Of a stretch of DNA of 64,000 nucleotides, positions 59,278 to 64,000 are shown piece by piece. The stretch covers positions 186,001-250,000 of the forward strand of contig NZ_MWQN01000001.1 in the NCBI RefSeq assembly GCF_002024165.1, in the 5' to 3' direction. The first letter of the stretch is position 1; each line of letters starts with the position of its first letter. Source of the DNA: Embleya scabrispora (GTDB lineage Bacteria > Actinomycetota > Actinomycetes > Streptomycetales > Streptomycetaceae). Both the position numbers and the translations under genes were made by a program. Below the pieces are notes generated by a model that did no database searches, was not told the origin of the DNA, and saw only the letters and a list, made by a program, of their open reading frames with translations.

Positions 59278-61998
59278 CTACCCCGCGGCCCGCTCGTCGG
59301 GGTCCTCCCGCGCGGTCGTCAGGATCGAGCGCAGGCCCTGGCGGTCGCGGACGCCCGTCTTGCGGTAGGCCCGGCCCAGCGTGTTGTCGACGGTGCGGAT
59401 CGACAGGCCGCACTGCCGGGCGATCTCCCTGCTGGTGTGCCCGTCGGCGGCCATCAGCGCGATCTGGTGTTCCCGCGCGCTGAGCGCCCCGGCGGCGGAC
59501 AGGGACACCAGGCCCGGAGTGGCGGCACCCTCGCACCGCGTCACCAGGAGCAGGGCTCGCGCCTGGGCACGCCGCGCCGCCGCCTCCCGGTTCGGCCGGT
59601 GCCCGGCGCGCCGCAGTCGGGCGGCCTCGGCCAGGCATTCGGCGGCGAGCAGTGTCGCGCCGAGCGCGGCCCACGCGTCGGAGGCCGCGTCCAGCGCGAC
59701 GGGGTCGGCGTCGACGACCGCACGGGCGTGTGCCGTGCGGGCCGCCTCGTGGGCGCCCTGGGCCCGGTCGGTCATCGCGGCCAGTCGGCGCGCCGCGGCC
59801 GGGTCGCCCCAGCGGACCAGGTCGTGTTCGAGCACGCGGGCGCCGGTCGAGTTCCCGCGGAGGTGGGCGGTCCCGGCGGTGTCGCGCAGGAGCGCGTGGG
59901 CCTGGTCCGCGTGCCCCCGGCAGCGCAGTGCCCAGGCGTGCGCGCGCAGGGTGTCCCATCCGCACAGCGCGGGGTCGGCGGCGGCGACGGTGTCCGCGAG
60001 GTGCGCCGCCTCGGGCCCGACGTGGCCGGCGTACGCGTGGGCCAGCACCAGGCCCGCGAGGGCGCGGTGTTCGGCGAAGCCGTGACCCTGTACATGGGCC
60101 TGGGCCCGGGCCTCGGCGAACAGCGAGGCGGCCTGTCGTACCCGACCGCGTTCCAGGGCGATCCGGCCGTGCACCCACCCGAACCAGACGACCAGAGCCG
60201 GCACCGGTGCCCGCAGCAACTCGTCCAGGTTCTCCTCGAGGACCTGCTCGGCGGCGTCGAGCGGGCCCGCTTCGAGGAGCGCCCAGGCGAGCAGGTAGGC
60301 ACTGCGGGCCGGATAGAACACCTCGGTGCGGTCGGTCAGTTCACGGTGCGCGGCGTGTGCGGTGCGGGCCGTGCGGATCGCGTCCAGGGGCCGTGAGGTC
60401 GCGAGTTCGACGCGCAGCCTGGCCTGGAGGTACAGCACCAGTTCCGGCGAGGCCCGGTCCTCGGCGAGGGCGACGGCGGCGAGGGCCGCGCGGGCCTGCT
60501 CGACCCGGCCGGTCGCGCCCAGGATGATCGAGGTCCACGCGGACAGCGCGGGCGAGGGGCCGGCCCGGTGCGCGGCCTCGCGCAGCACGGCCAACGCCCG
60601 GGGGAGGTCGCCGGGGCCGTAGAAGTGGTGGACGGCCAGGGTCAGGGCGACCGAGTGCACCTCCGCCCGCCCGGCCGCGGCGAACGCCTCCTCAAGCACG
60701 GGAATGCCCTCGGCGAACGCGCCCCGCTGTCCGAGCGCTTCGCCGAGCAGGACCCCGGCCCGCGCGTTCGGCCCGTGTCGCAGGGCCGCGCGGGCCAGTC
60801 GGCACATGGTGTCCACGTCGCCCGTACCCAGGGCCTCCTCGGCGCCGCGCAGCAGGAGTTCGGGGTCGGCGGTTCCGGTGGCGGCCAACTCCCAGCGGGC
60901 CAGGTCGAGATGGTCGCCGACCCGATGGGCCCCGTGCGCGCGGACCCGCGCGACCTGGCCCAACAGCAGTGCGCGAGCCCGCAGTCGGCCCACCCCGGCA
61001 CGCAGCACGGGTCCGTGGGCGGGCTGCGCGAGGGCCAGGCGCTCGCGGCGGTCGTACCGGCGCAGGTCGAGCAGTCGCCGCTCCTCCAAGTCGGCCAACA
61101 CCTCCGCCGTCGTCTCCGCCGGCACGTCGCGCAGCCCGATCGGACCGCACAGCGCGAGCAGTTCGAGCAGGGCGCGCCGATCGGGCGACAGCCGGTCGAT
61201 GCGCGCGTCGAAGGAGACTCCGTCGAGGGTGTCGGCCAGGGGCCGCTTCAGACACCAGACCCCGTGCACCGGCCCGACGCGGTCGTCGGCGATCGCGGCG
61301 CGCAATGCCTCGCGCATGTGCAGAGGGTTGCCGTGGCCCGCGGTCCACAGCGCCCGGGCGGCCAGGCCGGCGATCGGCGCGTCCAGCGCGGCGGCGAGCA
61401 GGGCCCGGGCGCGCTCCGGGTCCAGCGCGAGCAGCGGCAGGTGTCGCACCGCGCCGCGCCGCCACCACGCGCGCAGCGGGTCGGGCCAGTCCACGCCGTC
61501 GGGCAGCGTGGCGAGCACGAAGGCCGCCTCCTCGGCCAACAACAGCGCGAGCAGGGCCGAGGAGGTCGCGTCCAGCAGGTGCACGTCGTCCACGGCGACG
61601 ACGGTGCGGCGTTCGCCGGCCGCCCGGCGGGCGGCCAGGTGCTCGCGCACCAGCGCGAAGAACGCGCCGGGCGTCTCCGGGCGGGCCCCGCCGGGCAGCA
61701 GCGGGGTCAGCGCCGACAGGGCCACGGAGGTCGACGCACGCGTGGCCCGTACGCGAACGACGTGTCGGGCGCGGTCTGCGCGGGCCGCTCGCGCGGATCC
61801 ACCGGGCGCCCCCTTCCCCGTCACGCCGGCCAGGAATTCCTCCACGAGTCGACTCCTGCCGATCCCGCCCGCACCGGTGACCACGACGCCGACGCAGGCC
61901 GACGCGCGTAGCGCCCGGTCGAGTTCGGCCAGTTCCGCGTCCCGACCCACGAACGGCAAACGTGCGTGCGCCGGCGCTATCCCCGGTGCGTTCCCCAT
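59278..61998 (-). CDS. LAL-type LuxR-family regulator
   Basis: 906 residues. N-terminal AAA ATPase with FVGRDAELAELDRAL and the phosphate loop GAGGIGRSRL, where Lys is replaced by Arg. A Walker B-like VVAVDDVHLLDATS is present near residue 140. A ~500-residue TPR-like helical middle follows. The C-terminal LuxR HTH reads LSAREHQIALMAADGHTSREIARQ then SIRTVDNTLGRAYRKTG. LAL proteins control secondary metabolism or carbon use. Convergent with the ligase gene and divergent from the secreted paralogues. Confidence 0.9.
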   Translation of the reverse strand: MGNAPGIAPAHARLPFVGRDAELAELDRALRASACVGVVVTGAGGIGRSRLVEEFLAGVTGKGAPGGSARAARADRARHVVRVRATRASTSVALSALTPLLPGGARPETPGAFFALVREHLAARRAAGERRTVVAVDDVHLLDATSSALLALLLAEEAAFVLATLPDGVDWPDPLRAWWRRGAVRHLPLLALDPERARALLAAALDAPIAGLAARALWTAGHGNPLHMREALRAAIADDRVGPVHGVWCLKRPLADTLDGVSFDARIDRLSPDRRALLELLALCGPIGLRDVPAETTAEVLADLEERRLLDLRRYDRRERLALAQPAHGPVLRAGVGRLRARALLLGQVARVRAHGAHRVGDHLDLARWELAATGTADPELLLRGAEEALGTGDVDTMCRLARAALRHGPNARAGVLLGEALGQRGAFAEGIPVLEEAFAAAGRAEVHSVALTLAVHHFYGPGDLPRALAVLREAAHRAGPSPALSAWTSIILGATGRVEQARAALAAVALAEDRASPELVLYLQARLRVELATSRPLDAIRTARTAHAAHRELTDRTEVFYPARSAYLLAWALLEAGPLDAAEQVLEENLDELLRAPVPALVVWFGWVHGRIALERGRVRQAASLFAEARAQAHVQGHGFAEHRALAGLVLAHAYAGHVGPEAAHLADTVAAADPALCGWDTLRAHAWALRCRGHADQAHALLRDTAGTAHLRGNSTGARVLEHDLVRWGDPAAARRLAAMTDRAQGAHEAARTAHARAVVDADPVALDAASDAWAALGATLLAAECLAEAARLRRAGHRPNREAAARRAQARALLLVTRCEGAATPGLVSLSAAGALSAREHQIALMAADGHTSREIARQCGLSIRTVDNTLGRAYRKTGVRDRQGLRSILTTAREDPDERAAG

Positions 61999-62100
61999 CG
62001 TGCCCCCCTACGGCGATCCCGGCAGCATGCCAGTCCCGCGCCGCTGCCACGCGGGTTCGCCGGGGCGGCGGTCGACGCGGAGGTGCACGAACGCACGGCC

Positions 62101-62135
62101 CGATGGAGTACCGCAGGGCGCGCGATGGAGTAACG
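62101..62135 (+). repeat. 13-bp direct repeat with 22-bp period
   Basis: CGATGGAGTACCG at 62101-62113 and CGATGGAGTAACG at 62123-62135, two helical turns apart, between the LAL regulator and the secreted paralogues. A tandem regulator-binding site is possible. Confidence 0.6.
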
Positions 62136-62229
62136 GGCCACTCTGTGCCGCCCCGCCGAGCCGGGGAAGAGTGGGCCGGGCAACGGGCGGGCCGAGGGGA
62201 CGGTCCGCCCTCGGAGGGGGGACACGATC

Positions 62230-62805
62230 ATGAACACCAGGCGGTTGCGCCGTCGACTGGCGCCGCTGGCACTGATCACCGTGCTCGCGGCCGGCACGGT
62301 CACGGTCGGCACGGCGTCGGCGGAACGGTGCCAGGACTGCGAACCGGGCGGTGGCGGTGGTGGTACCGGCGGCGGAGGCACCGGTGGCGGCACCGGCCCG
62401 AACGTGCCCACGCGGCACGTCACACTGACCGGCTCCGTCGCGATGAAGGACGCCGAGGGCATGTTCAACGACGACAAGTTCTGCTCCGACGCGTTCACCT
62501 ACGAACTGGCCGCCCCCATCGGGCAGTGGACGGTGAGCCGGCGGGACAGCTTCTGCGGCGGCGAGGTGCGGGTGGAGACGTACATGGACGTCTTCCCGGC
62601 GACCGACGGGACGATGCAGGCCGTGCTGCGGGTGAAGTTGTTCGAGGGGACGGATTATCGGACCCGGGATCTCGACGGCGAGGGCAGCGCGATCCTGCCG
62701 ACCCTCGCGGCGGGCGGTTCCGCCGCCAGGCAGGTCTCGGTACTCAGCGAGGAAGCGGGTGCGAGCGACTACGGCAGCTCCTCCGTCACCTTCACCAACG
62801 CATAG
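62230..62805 (+). CDS. Secreted protein of unknown family (tandem paralogue 1)
   Basis: 191 residues. A signal peptide (LAPLALITVLAAGTVTVGTASA) is followed by the mature N-terminus ERCQDCEPGGGGGGTGGGG, a Cys pair plus Gly-rich linker, then a ~150-residue beta-rich domain with QWTVSRRDSFCGGEVRVET. It shares signal, CxxC, linker and the RRDSFCGGEVR core with the next gene. I do not recognise the domain. GGAGGGG upstream of ATG 62230. Four Cys in the mature part could form disulfides. Confidence 0.85.
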   Translation: MNTRRLRRRLAPLALITVLAAGTVTVGTASAERCQDCEPGGGGGGTGGGGTGGGTGPNVPTRHVTLTGSVAMKDAEGMFNDDKFCSDAFTYELAAPIGQWTVSRRDSFCGGEVRVETYMDVFPATDGTMQAVLRVKLFEGTDYRTRDLDGEGSAILPTLAAGGSAARQVSVLSEEAGASDYGSSSVTFTNA

Positions 62806-62817
62806 GGGGTCGAACAC

Positions 62818-63471
62818 ATGCGCAACACGCTGTGGCGCCGGACGCGCAGGGCCGCGACACTCGCCGCGAGCACCACGCTGGTCCTCGGCGCACTCACCGT
62901 CGGCTCCGCGTCGGCGCAGCGCTGCGAGGACTGTGAGCCGGGTGGCGGTGGCGGTGGCACGGGCGGCGGTCCGACCACTCCGGTGGTCTACCGACACGTC
63001 GCCCTGGAGGGCTGGCTGAACCTGTACGACCACGAGGGAGGCAATGGTTACACCCGTTGCGAGGGCAGCGGCGGCGACTACTTTTGGTACGACCTGCAGG
63101 CACCGGTCGGGCAGTGGACCACCAGTCGCCGGGACAGCTTCTGCGGGGGCGAGGTTCGGCTGGAGACCAGGATCGCGGTCCGGCCGAACGCGGACGGCAC
63201 TCTGGACTATCGCGGCGAGCAGTTGTTGTACGAGGGCACCACCACGCACAGCGGCGACCTCGACGGCAAGGCGACCATCACGGAGAGCACGGTGGCGCCG
63301 GGAGCCACCACGGGGTTGGACGTCTCGGCGCTCAACGGCAACGAACAGGGCCACCTGGTGTTCAACTTCGGCCAGGTCGACGACACGTTCAGGGTTTCGC
63401 TCGCCTGGGTCCACGACACGAGCGACCCCACCGACTACACGATCTCCCGCTTCCGGATCCACAACGTCTGA
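62818..63471 (+). CDS. Secreted protein of unknown family (tandem paralogue 2)
   Basis: 217 residues. Signal peptide (TLAASTTLVLGALTVGSASA), mature start QRCEDCEPGGGGGGTGGG, then a domain with YRHVALEGWLNLYDHEG, QWTTSRRDSFCGGEVRLET and LVFNFGQVDDTFRVSLAW. It is 26 residues longer than its upstream neighbour, 12 nt away, and clearly homologous to it. Function unknown; a secreted binding or structural role is likely. GGGGG before ATG 62818. Confidence 0.85.
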   Translation: MRNTLWRRTRRAATLAASTTLVLGALTVGSASAQRCEDCEPGGGGGGTGGGPTTPVVYRHVALEGWLNLYDHEGGNGYTRCEGSGGDYFWYDLQAPVGQWTTSRRDSFCGGEVRLETRIAVRPNADGTLDYRGEQLLYEGTTTHSGDLDGKATITESTVAPGATTGLDVSALNGNEQGHLVFNFGQVDDTFRVSLAWVHDTSDPTDYTISRFRIHNV

Positions 63472-63501
63472 CCGATCGTGCGATCGATCGATCCCGGCAC
63501 G

Positions 63502-63541
63502 CCGACGGCTTCCCGCGCCCACCCGCGCGGGAAGCCGTCGG
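63502..63541. terminator. Strong bidirectional hairpin terminator
   Basis: A perfect 17-bp inverted repeat with a 6-nt loop, located between the secreted paralogue and the convergent glycosidase gene; it ends 3 nt from the latter's stop. Confidence 0.85.
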
Positions 63542-63543
63542 GC

Positions 63544-64000
63544 TCAGGTGCGGGCCAGGTCCACGAACAGGGCGCTGGACCAGCCGAAGCCGGAGGTGGC
63601 CCGGCCGGCTCGGGCGCCGGTGAGCGGGTTCCAGTACTCGTACAGGCCCCCGCCCTCGGCCACCATCCGCACCGTGCGCTCGGTCAACTCGTCGGCCACG
63701 TCCGGGTATCCGGATCGGCGCAGGCCCTCGATCAGCAGGTAGTTGACGTTGAGCCAGACCGGCCCGCGCCACATCGCGTCGGGGTCGAAGTCCGGGTCGT
63801 CGAACGCGACGGTGGGCACCGGGCGTTCGCCCCAAAAGCTTGCCGAGCGCAGGTCGGCGACCAGTCGGTCGGCGATGGCGCGCGGCAGCCGGCCGGTAAG
63901 CAGCGGCAGCAGTTCCAGCGGGGTGCGGGTGGCCACCGCGCGGCCCGCCGAGACGGTGCCGAAGCGCTCGCCGTCCCAGCGGCGCGCGATCAGCAACTCG
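63544..64000 (-). CDS. Glycoside hydrolase C-terminus (MGH1/GH63-like), partial
   Basis: The last 152 residues of a larger protein whose start lies beyond base 64000. The sequence DDPDFDPDAMWRGPVWLNVNYLL, GLRRSGYPDVADELTERTV and GLYEYWNPLTGARAG is typical of the (alpha/alpha)6 barrel of MGH1-like/GH63 glucosidases (mannosylglycerate hydrolases, amylo-glucosidases). WRGPVWLNVNYLL surrounds the active site in that family. Ends LFVDLART. Substrate cannot be set from this part. Confidence 0.88.
   Translation of the reverse strand, partial: ELLIARRWDGERFGTVSAGRAVATRTPLELLPLLTGRLPRAIADRLVADLRSASFWGERPVPTVAFDDPDFDPDAMWRGPVWLNVNYLLIEGLRRSGYPDVADELTERTVRMVAEGGGLYEYWNPLTGARAGRATSGFGWSSALFVDLART

Overview
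The window is very GC-rich actinomycete DNA with an almost complete G/C preference at third codon positions. A short chaplin, a GylR-type glycerol regulon, a SigB/SigF-type stress sigma factor, Tat-exported enzymes and many secreted carbohydrate-linked proteins point to a filamentous member of the Streptomycetaceae (Streptomyces or a close relative). I saw no rRNA, tRNA, CRISPR array, transposase or phage gene. About 57 genes are intact or nearly intact, two are cut by the window edges, two carry a probable single-base frameshift, and two are gene remnants.

Layout. 0-6.1 kb: an unrecognised protein running off the left edge, an MSMEG_6728-family protein, a stand-alone cytochrome c oxidase subunit I, and an MFS exporter. 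6.2-16.9 kb: one nine-gene minus-strand operon. Eight of its nine genes form a chain in which each start overlaps the previous stop by 4 nt. It encodes an ADP-heptose route (GmhA, a glycosyltransferase-GmhB fusion, an HldE-like kinase/adenylyltransferase), a UDP-xylose-synthase-like enzyme, a carbamoyltransferase and four further glycosyltransferases. A near-perfect SigB-type promoter precedes it. The likely product is a carbamoylated, heptose-containing glycan or glycoconjugate, which is unexpected in a Gram-positive without LPS.

17.3-28.8 kb: a stress island with a DUF2795 protein, a CrtI-like oxidoreductase, a SigB-family sigma factor, three short-chain dehydrogenases, a frameshifted SRPBCC gene, a chaplin, a large-subunit catalase and a zinc alcohol dehydrogenase. 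Several carry SigB-like promoter candidates. 29-34 kb: a secreted intradiol dioxygenase with a carbohydrate-binding module, a TOPRIM-only protein, an N-acyl-D-amino-acid deacylase relative, a TetR regulator and two gene remnants. 34.4-39.8 kb: carbon import, with a DUF3311-cstA-ybdD operon divergent from a sodium:solute symporter that is translationally coupled to an ECF sigma factor and a small membrane protein.

40-47 kb: a secreted discoidin/Fn3/metallophosphoesterase, an MFS permease and a beta-propeller protein in one operon behind a conspicuous palindrome, then a methyltransferase, a winged-helix regulator and a Tat-exported alpha/beta hydrolase. 47.3-52.6 kb: the glycerol regulon (glpK, glpF, gylR, glpD) with three copies of a putative operator. 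52.6-64 kb: a CAP-domain protein, a TetR/MFS pair with three inverted repeats between them, small DUF1059 and PHP-domain genes, a DoxX protein, a divergent LigD-polymerase/ATP-dependent ligase pair, a LAL-type LuxR regulator, two tandem secreted paralogues of unknown function, and the C-terminal end of a large glycoside hydrolase running off the right edge.

I read the sequence by eye without searches, so family names rest on motifs and remembered family features. Start codons were chosen from ribosome-binding sites, 4-nt overlaps and codon bias.
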